Below are positions 43,299 to 51,376 of a stretch of 64,000 nt of DNA, in pieces; the first letter of the stretch is position 1, and the number at the start of each line of letters is the position of its first letter. This DNA comes from Natrialba aegyptia DSM 13077. Lineage in GTDB: Archaea > Halobacteriota > Halobacteria > Halobacteriales > Natrialbaceae. The stretch spans positions 1 to 64,000 of the forward strand of contig NZ_AOIP01000012.1 in assembly GCF_000337535.1 (NCBI RefSeq), read 5' to 3'. Under the pieces are notes generated by a model, which saw nothing but the letters and a program-made list of their open reading frames with translations, did no database searches and was not told where the DNA came from. A program made the position numbers and the translations under genes.

Positions 43299-43931
43299 CT
43301 ATCCGAAGAGGTTCTGGAGCGTCAGGACGACGAAGAGCAGAATCACCGCTTCGGAGATAACCCACGAGTTCTCGTCCATCCAGTTGCGGACCTGCGGGAG
43401 CGCAGCTTCTGCTCGCTCTCCGAGAAGGAACACGCTGAGCGATGGAACCGCCAAGAGAAACAGCGTGAGCAGGACGAACCCGGTCGCATCCGTGACCGGA
43501 TCGTCGTTTGCCGCGAGGTAGGTTCCAACGCTAACCGAGGTGACGATATCGGTCGGAAAGACGCCGAGGAGGAGAAAACCCAGTTTCAACGAGAGTTGTG
43601 GCGTCGCGTTGGTCAGTTTTCCCATCCACGCCGGCGGCTTCGACACGTCCCGTTTCCGGTAGGTATCCACGGCCGCGTAAAGAAGAAAAACGAGGACGAG
43701 AACATAGAGCAGTTGCTTTGCGCTCGCCCCTAACAGACCGCCGCTAGCACCGAAACTGTTCCCGAAGAGGTACGCGATACCGACGACGAGACTGATAGAG
43801 AGGGACGCGCCGAGAACGTAGGCCGTCGAGTTCGCCCGCCACTGGTCGCTCGTGGCGAGGAAGATCGGGGAGAGTATCTGCGGGCCCGCGATCATCACGA
43901 TGGCTAACGGGAGGACTTCCAGGAAACTCAT
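43299..43931 (-). CDS. GAP/Sap-like (LysE-type) membrane protein
   Basis: A 210-aa protein with six hydrophobic helices (VLPLAIVMIAGPQILSPIFLATS, YVLGASLSISLVVGIAYLFG, LLYVLVLVFLLYAA, LGFLLLGVFPTDIVTSVSVG, VLLTLFLLAVPSLSVFLLG, VILLFVVLTLQNLF). The layout and the P-x-x-L-S-P-x-F motif resemble the GAP/Sap (sulfolipid-addressing) branch of the LysE superfamily, which exports small molecules. The assignment is by pattern, and the substrate is unknown. It is monocistronic. Confidence 0.72.
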   Translation of the reverse strand: MSFLEVLPLAIVMIAGPQILSPIFLATSDQWRANSTAYVLGASLSISLVVGIAYLFGNSFGASGGLLGASAKQLLYVLVLVFLLYAAVDTYRKRDVSKPPAWMGKLTNATPQLSLKLGFLLLGVFPTDIVTSVSVGTYLAANDDPVTDATGFVLLTLFLLAVPSLSVFLLGERAEAALPQVRNWMDENSWVISEAVILLFVVLTLQNLFG

Positions 43932-44172
43932 GGCTCGTACCCGCCGTGATTCGATCTGTTCTGCCGGCCGGCCCCTCCATTTTTGGAGGCGTATTTACTG
44001 GATACCATTACCGTGATTCTCCCCGAAGCGTAGTAGGCCGCCAACGACAATTAGTGTTGTTGTGATTATGTAAAGAGTTCGTCTCAGTTTTTAGAGAGAT
44101 TCCGTTCGCTCGCCTCGCGCCGCAATTACCTGTCTACTCATGGCAACAGTACTCTCCATTTCACGTGAAGTG

Positions 44173-44184
44173 AAGCTTATATCC
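44173..44184 (+). promoter_or_regulatory. TATA box of the DUF5518 gene
   Basis: aagcttatatcc lies 26-37 bp before ATG 44210, so the transcript is probably leaderless. Confidence 0.6.
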
Positions 44185-44209
44185 AGTGACAGCATACTAA
44201 TAATCGACT

Positions 44210-44614
44210 ATGAGAATTAATTGGTCAGCAGTCATAACTGGATTCGTCGTGACCCTCGTGCTCGGGTTCATCAGCGGGATGATCTACGCGGGATCTGATG
44301 CCTCGGTCGCGGTCTTACATTGGGGAACCATCGGTATCCTCGGCGGCCTCACCGCCGGCTACCTCGTCGGTGGAAGAATAGGCAGCGGTGCGCTCCACGG
44401 CGGTATCGCGACCGTCTTCGGATCGCTCATCCTGTTAGTCATCGCAGCGTTTACGACGCTCCTGTTTGCGGGCGTCGTCCCGATGTTCAGCATGGTCGTC
44501 CTGGGCTTGCTCATGCTCGCGTTCTACGCCATCCCCGGTGTACTGGGTGGCGCGATCGGCTCGTGGGCCAAGAGTCGCCGGACAACCACGGAGATGGTCG
44601 GTACGCGGGCCTGA
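44210..44614 (+). CDS. DUF5518 family membrane protein
   Basis: A 134-aa four-helix membrane protein: MRINWSAVITGFVVTLVLGFISG, LHWGTIGILGGLTAGYLVGGRIGSGALHGGIATVFGSLILLVIAAF, and VVPMFSMVVLGLLMLAFYAIPGVLGGAIGSWAKSRR. Glycine-rich helices and the GALHGGIA motif are typical of haloarchaeal DUF5518 proteins. Function is unknown. The gene has its own promoter. Confidence 0.85.
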   Translation: MRINWSAVITGFVVTLVLGFISGMIYAGSDASVAVLHWGTIGILGGLTAGYLVGGRIGSGALHGGIATVFGSLILLVIAAFTTLLFAGVVPMFSMVVLGLLMLAFYAIPGVLGGAIGSWAKSRRTTTEMVGTRA

Positions 44615-44859
44615 GCGACTACCGACAGGACCGATCACTTTTATCGTAATAGCCGTCTTCTCTCGAGGAGTTCTTTGGCGGCCGTTCGTGATCGCTCACG
44701 GCTTTCCGATGGACAGTTCGATTGTTGTTGGTAATATGGGGATATTCAGTGTCGATACTGTGTAATAGCGCACACAAATTCAGGTGTTATTCAAAAATAT
44801 GTGTGACTTTTTCGATGAAGGTCGGAAAAACATTTACTGCCGAGTATGGAGCGTGAGGC

Positions 44860-45060
44860 ATGAACAACATACGCAGTATCGACCTGGACAACCCGCTACT
44901 GTATATCCTCACCATGATAATCACCTGGATAGTCGTAGCAGGCGTCTTTGAGACGGTATTTGCTGATGGTAACTGGACGAACGCAATTAGCCAGGGGATC
45001 GTCGGCGGGCTGGTTTTCGGGGTTGCGATGTACTATCTCATCCAGTATACTGGAAACTAA
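44860..45060 (+). CDS. Small two-helix membrane protein
   Basis: A 66-aa protein, MNNIRSIDLDNPLLYILTMIITWI..., with two TM helices separated by FADGNWTNAISQG and ending GLVFGVAMYYLIQYTGN. A TATA-like aaacatttact lies 25-35 bp upstream of the ATG. No family is recognised. The region is richer in A+T than the rest of the window. Confidence 0.6.
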   Translation: MNNIRSIDLDNPLLYILTMIITWIVVAGVFETVFADGNWTNAISQGIVGGLVFGVAMYYLIQYTGN

Positions 45061-45167
45061 CCCCAGAGAAGAACTCGCGAGGAGCGATTTGACCATGTAT
45101 AATTGAGAAGCCTGGTTTCTTCTGGACACTATCGAACGCCGCTTAGAGAATAGCGTCAGGGTACACG

Positions 45168-46343
45168 TTAGACGACGCGAAGGTCCCTCGGATAGTCGGT
45201 CATGTTCTCGTGCCCATCGTCGGTGACGACGACGAGATCTTCGAGGCGGACGCCGCCGGTTCCCTGTTCGTACAGACCGGGTTCGACCGTGACGACGTGG
45301 CCGGCCTCGAGTTCACCGGCTTGCTGTGCGAGATGCGGCGCTTCGTGAACGTCGAGGCCGACGCCGTGGCCGGTCGCGTGGGGGAAGCCGCTGTCAGGGT
45401 TGTCCGCCGTGCGACCCGTGGGGTAGCCCGCTGACTCGAACACGTCGCAGACGGCGGCGTGGACGGTCTCGCCGGTGACGCCCGCCCGGATGGTGTCCAG
45501 TGCTGCCTCGGAGGCCTCGGAAACGAGGGCGTACCACTCCCGGGTGCGATCGCTGGGGGTGCCCTTCACGACGGTGCGGGTCATGTCCCCGAAGTACCGC
45601 GTCCGCTTGTGTCGGGGGAAGATATCGATGATGATCGGGACGTTCGCTTGCAGCGGTCCGGTGCCGGGATCGTGGGCGCGGGCCCCCGCGGGTCCGGACG
45701 CGACGATGCACTGATCCAGCCCGCAGCCTCGGTTTAGGACCGCGCGTTCGATGCGGTCGCGCACCCGCTCGCTCGTGAGGGGATCGCCGTCGAGGTGCAA
45801 GACGCCGTCCGCGACGGTCGCGCGTTCGAGCAGGTCCTCGGCGGTGGCCATCCCGTCTTCGGCCGCTCGCTGTGTCTCCCTGATGTGGTCGATCTCGTGG
45901 TCGCGCTTGACGGCGCGGATCTCGTCGAGGACATACTCGTACTCCGGCACGACTTCGATGCCGTGCTCGCGCAACAGATCGGCGGTGCCGACCGGGAACG
46001 AGACGGGGACCGACACCGAGTCGATACCGGCGGCGTGGAGGAAGTCCACGGTCACGCGTTTTCTGGCTTTTCGCGGGTCCATGTCCTCGAGTTCAGCCGC
46101 GTTCCTGAACTCGGCGCGGGAGCGGATTTCGTCGCCGTTGCTGTCGCGTTCGGCCTGGCTACATTCGGGGCCTGGCAGGAGGAGGGTGACGCGCTCGTCG
46201 GCGTAGAGCGTGACGAACTCGTCGAGCATGTGGTAGCCGGAGAGGTAGTACTGGTGGCTGTCGTTCCCGTCGGCGTCGATCAGGTAGCCGTCGGTGCCGG
46301 CCTGGTCGAGAAACGCGGTGAGTTGGGGGATCGCCGGTGTCAT
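45168..46343 (-). CDS. M24 family Xaa-Pro aminopeptidase-like metallopeptidase
   Basis: A 391-aa protein with a creatinase-like N-terminal domain (PQLTAFLDQAGTDGYLIDADGNDSHQYYLSGY) and a pita-bread catalytic domain. The five metal ligands are visible: the two Asp in IIDIFPRHKRTRYFGDMTRTVVKG, His in ATGHGVGLDVHEAP, and Glu in VVTVEPGLYEQG and GGVRLEDLVVV. It should cleave X-Pro bonds in cytosolic peptides. ATG 46343 is chosen because the catalytic homology begins just after it; nine upstream codons are not conserved. Confidence 0.92.
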   Translation of the reverse strand: MTPAIPQLTAFLDQAGTDGYLIDADGNDSHQYYLSGYHMLDEFVTLYADERVTLLLPGPECSQAERDSNGDEIRSRAEFRNAAELEDMDPRKARKRVTVDFLHAAGIDSVSVPVSFPVGTADLLREHGIEVVPEYEYVLDEIRAVKRDHEIDHIRETQRAAEDGMATAEDLLERATVADGVLHLDGDPLTSERVRDRIERAVLNRGCGLDQCIVASGPAGARAHDPGTGPLQANVPIIIDIFPRHKRTRYFGDMTRTVVKGTPSDRTREWYALVSEASEAALDTIRAGVTGETVHAAVCDVFESAGYPTGRTADNPDSGFPHATGHGVGLDVHEAPHLAQQAGELEAGHVVTVEPGLYEQGTGGVRLEDLVVVTDDGHENMTDYPRDLRVV

Positions 46344-46489
46344 GGCTCCGACGTTTCGGAGGTCGAGCAATAAGCGGTATTGAGGGGTGGTATCAGGGAT
46401 CGTGCACGTCTGGTTTGCTGACGAATGCTATGATCATCACACTATTTCACCTATCGACTGCGAACCAGTTCCCTATGGGTGTGCAGGTT

Positions 46490-47052
46490 ACAAACTATCG
46501 GCCTTGTTTAGACGCTGTTGAACCCTCCTTCGACTCTCCGCAGACCTCCACGAAACCGGTGGCGTACAGGCTATCAATGCTACTGGCTTTGACCGCCATT
46601 CGGCCAGTTGCCATTACACAAATCGGACTAACTACACGTTCAGATCGGTAAAAACGACAGCGTTGGGTGACTGTGATACCAGCACCGTGTTGGATATTCA
46701 CTGTTCGATGAAGCAGCCACATGACACCCGTTGGATGGCAGGTACTCACCCGGAACCTCAACCGGCTACAGACCGTTACCGCTGACAAAGGTATGACTGG
46801 GACAATCTCCGCAAAGAGCTTCGGGGTTCAGACGTTCGACCAGTGACCAAACACCGAGAGTTCTCCTCGTTAAATATGGCGCACAACACCCGCCAAGACG
46901 ACGACACCTATCACCAACGTTCAAACGTTGAGGCAGTGTTTTTCGCACTCAAGCAGCGGTACAGCGACACGTTCCGGGCACGGACGTGGTTCGGGCAATT
47001 CCGTGAACTCGTGCTGAAAGCGGCTGTAAGAAATGTCGAACTTGCTTCCTGA
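46490..47052 (+). pseudogene. Decayed IS5-like (DDE) transposase
   Basis: Pieces of one transposase are spread over two or more frames: DLHETGGVQAINATGFDRH and TNYTFRSVKTTAL, then CDTSTVLDIHCSMKQPHDT, then GWQVLTRNLNRLQTVTADKG, then YDWDNLRKELRGSDVRPVTK, then the intact end HQRSNVEAVFFALKQRYSDT and RARTWFGQFRELVLKAAVRN. Two frameshifts and loss of the N-terminal third make it non-functional. A 12-bp terminal-type sequence (cttgtttagacg, 46503-46514) lies at its left edge. The remaining 46344-46490 shows no gene. Confidence 0.85.
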
Positions 47053-48004
47053 CTTCGGCCGGTATAGAGGCTGTGGTTAGCAGTTTCCGTGTGGATCGGT
47101 GATATATCATCACAAGGTTCTTTGTTCCGACAAGATAGATGCAAATGCATGTCTTCTCGCAAAACAGTATGCCTTGAGGAGATGGTATGGCCAGAGGTTG
47201 AATCCGCCCTCGAAAACGGAACACGGACAGCAATCGTGGCTGTCGGTTCGATTGAACAACACGGCCCACATTTGCCGTTGAATATGGATACTCTAGATGG
47301 AGACGAGCTTTCACGCCGAATTTCGATAGAGCTGGGCGATGCCCTCGCCGCCCCCACGATTCGCCCCGGATGCTCGGGCCATCACATGGAGTTCCCCGGC
47401 ACGATCACTGTTCCACCCGAGACGCTGATGGACGTGATCCGATCGTACTGCCGATCCCTCGACGAACATGGCTTCGAGTACATCGTCCTCGTCCCGACCC
47501 ACGGCGGTAACTTCGGGCCGGTCAAGACCGTGGCTCCCGACATTGCCCGCGAACTCGAAGCCACGGTGATTGCACTTGCCGATCTTGACGAACACATGCA
47601 ATTGCTGAACGAGGGGCTTGGCGAAGCCGGCATCGAGTACGAACAGGACGTGATCCACGCTGGGGCCGCCGAGACGGCGATGGTGCTGGCCATCGACGAG
47701 GGTCTCGTCAGGACGGAGAACGTCGAGCTCGGGCCCGAAGGCGAAATCTCGCCAGCGCGTCTGCTAAGTGAAGGGTTCAAATCCATTACCGAAAACGGCG
47801 TCCTTGGTGATCCAACGAAGGCAACCACCGAGGCAGGAGAAGTGATCATCCAGAACGTCGTGGAGACGTACGTTGAGCATATCAGAACCGAACGCGATGC
47901 AGTCTGACTGAGCGACCCACCGACACATACGTAGGCTTACTGAACGCCTGATTCGTAGCGTTACCAGCGCAAGGAATCTGGCTGACTTACCTCGTCTAAA
48001 CAAG
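46503..48004. mobile_element. Possible IS5-like element remnant flanking a creatininase gene
   Basis: The sequence cttgtttagacg at 46503-46514 recurs inverted as cgtctaaacaag at 47993-48004. The first copy abuts the decayed transposase and the second lies beyond the creatininase gene. If both are terminal repeats of one element, the creatininase gene is inside it. No target-site duplication is evident, so the outer limits are uncertain. Confidence 0.4.
47149..47907 (+). CDS. Creatininase-family amidohydrolase
   Basis: A 252-aa metal-dependent amidohydrolase. GSIEQHGPHLPLNMDTLDG carries Glu, His and Asp ligands; GCSGHHMEFPGTITVPPETL, VLVPTHGGNFGPV and DVIHAGAAETAMVLA supply the remaining metal and substrate residues. 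Family members hydrolyse creatinine, or act on formamidopyrimidines (ArfB/MftE-like), so the reaction is not fixed. ATG 47149 matches the family start. It lies between a decayed transposase and an inverted-repeat copy, so it may have arrived or moved with the insertion sequence. Confidence 0.88.
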   Translation: MSSRKTVCLEEMVWPEVESALENGTRTAIVAVGSIEQHGPHLPLNMDTLDGDELSRRISIELGDALAAPTIRPGCSGHHMEFPGTITVPPETLMDVIRSYCRSLDEHGFEYIVLVPTHGGNFGPVKTVAPDIARELEATVIALADLDEHMQLLNEGLGEAGIEYEQDVIHAGAAETAMVLAIDEGLVRTENVELGPEGEISPARLLSEGFKSITENGVLGDPTKATTEAGEVIIQNVVETYVEHIRTERDAV

Positions 48005-48027
48005 ACCCATAACAAGTATTCGTCAGT

Positions 48028-48207
48028 ATGACCACGCGTTGGCAGTCACCATATCGAAAGGCGATCATTGGATTTCTCATCGGAACTACGGTAGGGTTAG
48101 CAACCGGAGTTTTTGCAGTCGGAGACCCGTGGCAAGAAGAGATTATTCCTGCTCTTGGAACGGGGATCGGGATTGCGGTTGCGTTCTATTTCGTGGCTGG
48201 AGAGTGA
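48028..48207 (+). CDS. Small two-helix membrane protein (59 aa)
   Basis: A 59-residue frame beginning MTTRWQSPYRKAIIGFLIGT and ending GIGIAVAFYFVAGE. Two TM helices flank a polar VGDPWQEEII turn. The start is a clean ATG 24 bp after the 12-bp IS-type repeat. Composition and hydrophobic pattern resemble the small membrane protein at 44860-45060, though they are not obvious paralogues. Unrecognised. Confidence 0.6.
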   Translation: MTTRWQSPYRKAIIGFLIGTTVGLATGVFAVGDPWQEEIIPALGTGIGIAVAFYFVAGE

Positions 48208-48257
48208 TTTCAGTACTCCTTCCCGATAGCCAACGGTAGATATAAGTCACTACCAGT

Positions 48258-48356
48258 TAACAATTAGAACGGAAGCCACGACGCCGGGTACGAAAGTGCC
48301 CCGGGTGCTGATACACCCGAGACGTGGCTTCCAAACCCTCCCGGGGTTCACAAGCC
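48258..48356. ncRNA. Candidate structured RNA: three-way junction
   Basis: A perfect 10-bp stem (ggaagccacg 48271-48280 / cgtggcttcc 48323-48332) encloses two further hairpins: cgggtac-gaaa-gtgccccg, closed by a GNRA-type GAAA loop, and gggtg-ctgata-caccc. TATA-like boxes face inward from both sides: gatataagtc at about 48237-48246 (plus) and tttatatcc at about 48378-48387 (minus). Each is ~25 bp from the structure, so the strand is undecided. Compensating stem composition suggests RNA, but no family is recognised. Confidence 0.45.
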
Positions 48357-48468
48357 ATGTTTGCGTACATTCTCACGGGATATAAACATCCCGCACGATT
48401 GATGAGTCGAACTGTCCGCGTAGCATCGTCGCTATCCGTCGAATTCGCCGGAATTTCGGGGTGTGACA

Positions 48469-48774
48469 ATGGGGCTGCGTGACGACAATGAGTCGGATAC
48501 CGAACCGAACGAAAACGACGACGCGCACAAGAATCCGGGCGAGACGCACGAACACCCCGGTGACGCACACGAAAATCCCGATCGCGAGACCGACCACGAG
48601 TTCAGAACGTGCCCGCGGTGCGGGGAGCCGATCACCCGAACGACGGTGATCGGGCCGACGGACGCGGTTGCGGGGCCGTGTGGCTGTCGCGTTGCGCCGC
48701 CGGTTCCCGACGACGTAGCGCAGGGGGATCGGGCTGATTGTCCCGAGCGTCCTGAGCGACCCGACGAGTCCTAA
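48469..48774 (+). CDS. Acidic zinc-ribbon-like protein
   Basis: A 101-aa protein starting MGLRDDNESDTEPNENDD. An acidic His-rich N-terminus (residues 1-45) precedes a compact CPRCGEPITRTTVIGPTDAV and AGPCGCRV segment, a C-x2-C...C-x-C zinc site, and a Pro/Asp-rich tail. Small CPxCG-type zinc proteins are numerous in haloarchaea. An ATG six bases upstream is also possible. Function is unknown. Confidence 0.6.
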   Translation: MGLRDDNESDTEPNENDDAHKNPGETHEHPGDAHENPDRETDHEFRTCPRCGEPITRTTVIGPTDAVAGPCGCRVAPPVPDDVAQGDRADCPERPERPDES

Positions 48775-49116
48775 CAGCCGCGGACAGACCCATCCAACGG
48801 GTCTGCCGAACGGAGCGGGTCGCGGCGGGACATCGGATTCCACGCAGCGTGTGATGGGTAGCTGTCCACAGCCATCACAACCACCGCACCACCACCATTC
48901 GAAACCGCAGCGCGGAATCCGAACCGAACTCGCGGCTCGACGCTGTTGTAACGCGAGGCGGTGCTCTCGAACGCCTCGCGAACCTCGACCGTTGCACTGA
49001 ACTCCGTAGATCGAGTTCAGTGCACGGCGGTAAGGAGCAAACGAAACAGGGAGCGTTCGGACGACACACTGGCTCGAACGCACTGTCGTCCCGGCGCTAC
49101 AACGGGGAGCGGTCGC
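48775..49116. other. Intergenic region with two hairpins
   Basis: No gene is seen. A 7-bp hairpin (cagaccc/gggtctg, 48785-48805) lies 10 bp after the zinc-ribbon gene and could end its transcript. An 11-bp perfect hairpin (gcactgaactc/gagttcagtgc, 48994-49023, loop of 8 nt) lies about 95-125 nt past the signal peptidase stop on the minus strand and could terminate or stabilise the surface-protein operon mRNA. Confidence 0.5.
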
Positions 49117-49563
49117 CTACCGCCAGTACGTGCCCGTGATCCACTGCGGCTCGACCGGGCGCGAGAGGCCGGTTTCTTGGTCGTACGACGGGTTGGAATC
49201 TCCTTTCGTGATGTAGCCCTCGTTCGGCGCGGGGCAGTGAACCGCCTCGGCACAGGTGAGCGAGTCGGTCGTGTTCCCCTCGAGCGCAGCGACCCAATCG
49301 TCTCCTTCCGAAACGTACGTCACGGCCCGATGCACCACGAGTCGGTTCGATTCGTTGCCGTCCGCGTGAAAGACGATTATCTCGCCGCTCTCGAGGTCCT
49401 CGTGCGATCCCCACTCGGAGACCACGATCCGGGAATCCCGCTCGATCGTCGGCTCCATGCTGCCCGTCGGGACGTGGTGAATCGCAACGACCAGCGAGAG
49501 CCCGTACAGCAGTCCGCAGATGAGCACGAATCCGCCGCCGGCGATGAGTAGTTCGCGTTTCAT
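49117..49563 (-). CDS. Signal peptidase I, archaeal/SipW type
   Basis: A 148-aa membrane protease with one N-terminal TM helix (LLIAGGGFVLICGLLYGLSLVVA). The catalytic Ser35 is in HHVPTGSMEPTI. Box D has His78 (NRLVVHRAVTYV) in place of the bacterial Lys, and box E is YITKGDSNPSYD (Asp122/Asp128). Ser/His chemistry defines the ER/archaeal/SipW branch. It is the last gene of a four-gene operon, 7 nt after the GLUG protein, and is the likely processing enzyme of the three exported proteins encoded upstream (inference). The usual C-terminal TM helix is absent. Confidence 0.92.
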   Translation of the reverse strand: MKRELLIAGGGFVLICGLLYGLSLVVAIHHVPTGSMEPTIERDSRIVVSEWGSHEDLESGEIIVFHADGNESNRLVVHRAVTYVSEGDDWVAALEGNTTDSLTCAEAVHCPAPNEGYITKGDSNPSYDQETGLSRPVEPQWITGTYWR

Positions 49564-49570
49564 TGGTCTG

Positions 49571-51370
49571 TTAGTCGACGTCGACGGTGAGCGTGGCCGT
49601 CGCCGGTCCCGCGGTCGCCGTCGCTATCGTCTCGGTCGCAGTGCCGAGTTCGACGGTGAGTGTGAACTCGATCGTGGTGTCGATCCGTGCGGCGTCGGCG
49701 GTGGGTTCGAGGTGGGTGAAATCAGAGTCGATAGCTGAGTGAGAGGACAGCGAAACGGTGTCGATGTTCAGGTCGGTGAACGACGGCGTGAGCGTCCCGT
49801 GTGGGAGGTCGGCGGGGTCCAGGAGGTCGGTCGCGGGAACGGTGTGGGCGTCGACAAGCGGTTCGAACGTCGTGCTCCCGCCGGAGGGGGTGGTTCCGCG
49901 GTCGTGGGGGATGGGGGTATCGAGAAGGTGCGGGTAGTCGTCGGGGTCCGTGACGGTCGTCCAGGTGTCCGTGAAGTCGAGGGCCGTATTTGCGCTCGCC
50001 GCAGCGCCTTGCAGTTCGCCCGTCGACAGTCCATCGAGGTCCTCGTCGCCGTCCGCTTCGATGAGACCGACGGCCGTTCCGGAGGCATCTGTGTCCCAGT
50101 AAGTGCGTTCGAGATCGCCGGGATCACCGCCGATGCACAGAAACAGGAGACACGTCCGGTCGGTCTCGTTGACGGCGACGAAGCCGGCTGCGTTGTCGTG
50201 GTCCGGGACGGCGACGGTGGCGTAGGCATCGCTGATGACCCCGGTTTCCTCGATGTCGTCTCCGCCGAGGCCGACGAGCGACAATAATCCGTCGAGGACG
50301 CCGATAACGAGTTCGAGCAGCGAGCCGATCAGCCCCGCGTCTTCGCCTTCGCCGAGTGCGTTCGCTCCCGCGAACCCGCCGACGACGGCGTCGCCGTCGA
50401 TGGTGCCCCGTGCGTAGGCGTCGCGGGTATCGGCGACGTTCAGGCCGACGAACCCGCCGGTGAATCGGTCGCCGGTGACGGAACATTCCGCGTACGAGCG
50501 ATCGATGTGGCCCTGTTCGGTTTCGCCTTCTTCCCGCACGTTCGCCCCGACGAGTCCGCCGACGAGTTCGGTGCCCTGGACGGCACAATCGAGCGCGTAC
50601 GAGCGGTCGATCGTCCCGATGTTTAGCCCGGCGATGGTGCCGACGGCGTTGGGACCCTGAACGTCGCCGTGTATGAGGCCGACGTGGTCGACGGTACCCG
50701 CGTTGACGCCGATCAAGCCGACGCCGTCGTCGTCCCCGTCGATCGTGAGCCCGCAGATTCGGTGGCCGTTGCCCGTAAGCGTCCCCTCGAACGCCTCGTC
50801 CGCGTCGGTATCGGTGAGCGGATCGAATCCGCTTCCATCGTTCCAGGCTCCCGTCTGCGTCGCATTGATGTTATTGCCGAGTTCGTAATGCGCATCGAGG
50901 GCTGCAGCGATCGCCTGGAGTTCGTGATCGGTCGTGATGACGTACGGATCGCTCGCGGACCCGTCTCCGTCCATTCCGTCGAGGACGGCACCGAGATCGG
51001 CCGGCGCGTGGTCGTTTGGCTCGCTCCAGCCGGCGAACGCGCGATCGGCCCGGCCATCGACGTGTGGATTGGCCTCGAGCGTGAACTGGAACTGGTACCC
51101 GTCGGTGAGGACGCTATCGGGAACGTTGGCGTAGTCGACGGTGATCGTCGATTCCTCGGCGACGACGGCCTCGGTGACGATGCCGCAGTTCGTCTCGATC
51201 GTCACGTCCGCAGCGTCGAACTCGATCGAAGCGGCGAACGCTGGTTCCTCGATGCGGAGAAACTGATCGTATCCGAACGCGGACCCGAGGGCCGTCCCAA
51301 GGAGTCCGGCCATCGCCGTTCGGCGCGAGAGCGGTTCGGTCACGGTCGGTTGTCGGTCGGTCGAGTTCAT
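49571..51370 (-). CDS. Exported GLUG-repeat protein of the signal-peptidase operon
   Basis: A 599-aa secreted protein. The signal has twin Arg (SRRTAMAGLLGTALGSAFGY) and ends IEEPAFA|ASIEF near residue 46. Residues ~47-125 begin a beta domain (TVDYANVPDSVLTDGYQFQFTLEANPHVDG). Residues ~135-470 are GLUG-type repeats (FEGTLTGNGHRICGLTIDG, GLIGVNAGTVDHVGLIHGDV, VGGLVGANVREEGETEQGHI), found in adhesins and proteases. The C-terminal ~100 residues resume the beta domain (SSHSAIDSDFTHLEPTADAA then TTIEFTLTVELGTA), matching the two upstream proteins. The GLUG block thus looks inserted into the shared domain. Confidence 0.85.
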   Translation of the reverse strand: MNSTDRQPTVTEPLSRRTAMAGLLGTALGSAFGYDQFLRIEEPAFAASIEFDAADVTIETNCGIVTEAVVAEESTITVDYANVPDSVLTDGYQFQFTLEANPHVDGRADRAFAGWSEPNDHAPADLGAVLDGMDGDGSASDPYVITTDHELQAIAAALDAHYELGNNINATQTGAWNDGSGFDPLTDTDADEAFEGTLTGNGHRICGLTIDGDDDGVGLIGVNAGTVDHVGLIHGDVQGPNAVGTIAGLNIGTIDRSYALDCAVQGTELVGGLVGANVREEGETEQGHIDRSYAECSVTGDRFTGGFVGLNVADTRDAYARGTIDGDAVVGGFAGANALGEGEDAGLIGSLLELVIGVLDGLLSLVGLGGDDIEETGVISDAYATVAVPDHDNAAGFVAVNETDRTCLLFLCIGGDPGDLERTYWDTDASGTAVGLIEADGDEDLDGLSTGELQGAAASANTALDFTDTWTTVTDPDDYPHLLDTPIPHDRGTTPSGGSTTFEPLVDAHTVPATDLLDPADLPHGTLTPSFTDLNIDTVSLSSHSAIDSDFTHLEPTADAARIDTTIEFTLTVELGTATETIATATAGPATATLTVDVD

Positions 51371-51376
51371 GTCGCG

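Noticed and set aside
48271-48332. A hammerhead ribozyme
   Set aside because: GAAA and CTGATA are present around a three-way junction, but the conserved CUGANGA core is not in the required order and no cleavage triplet is found.
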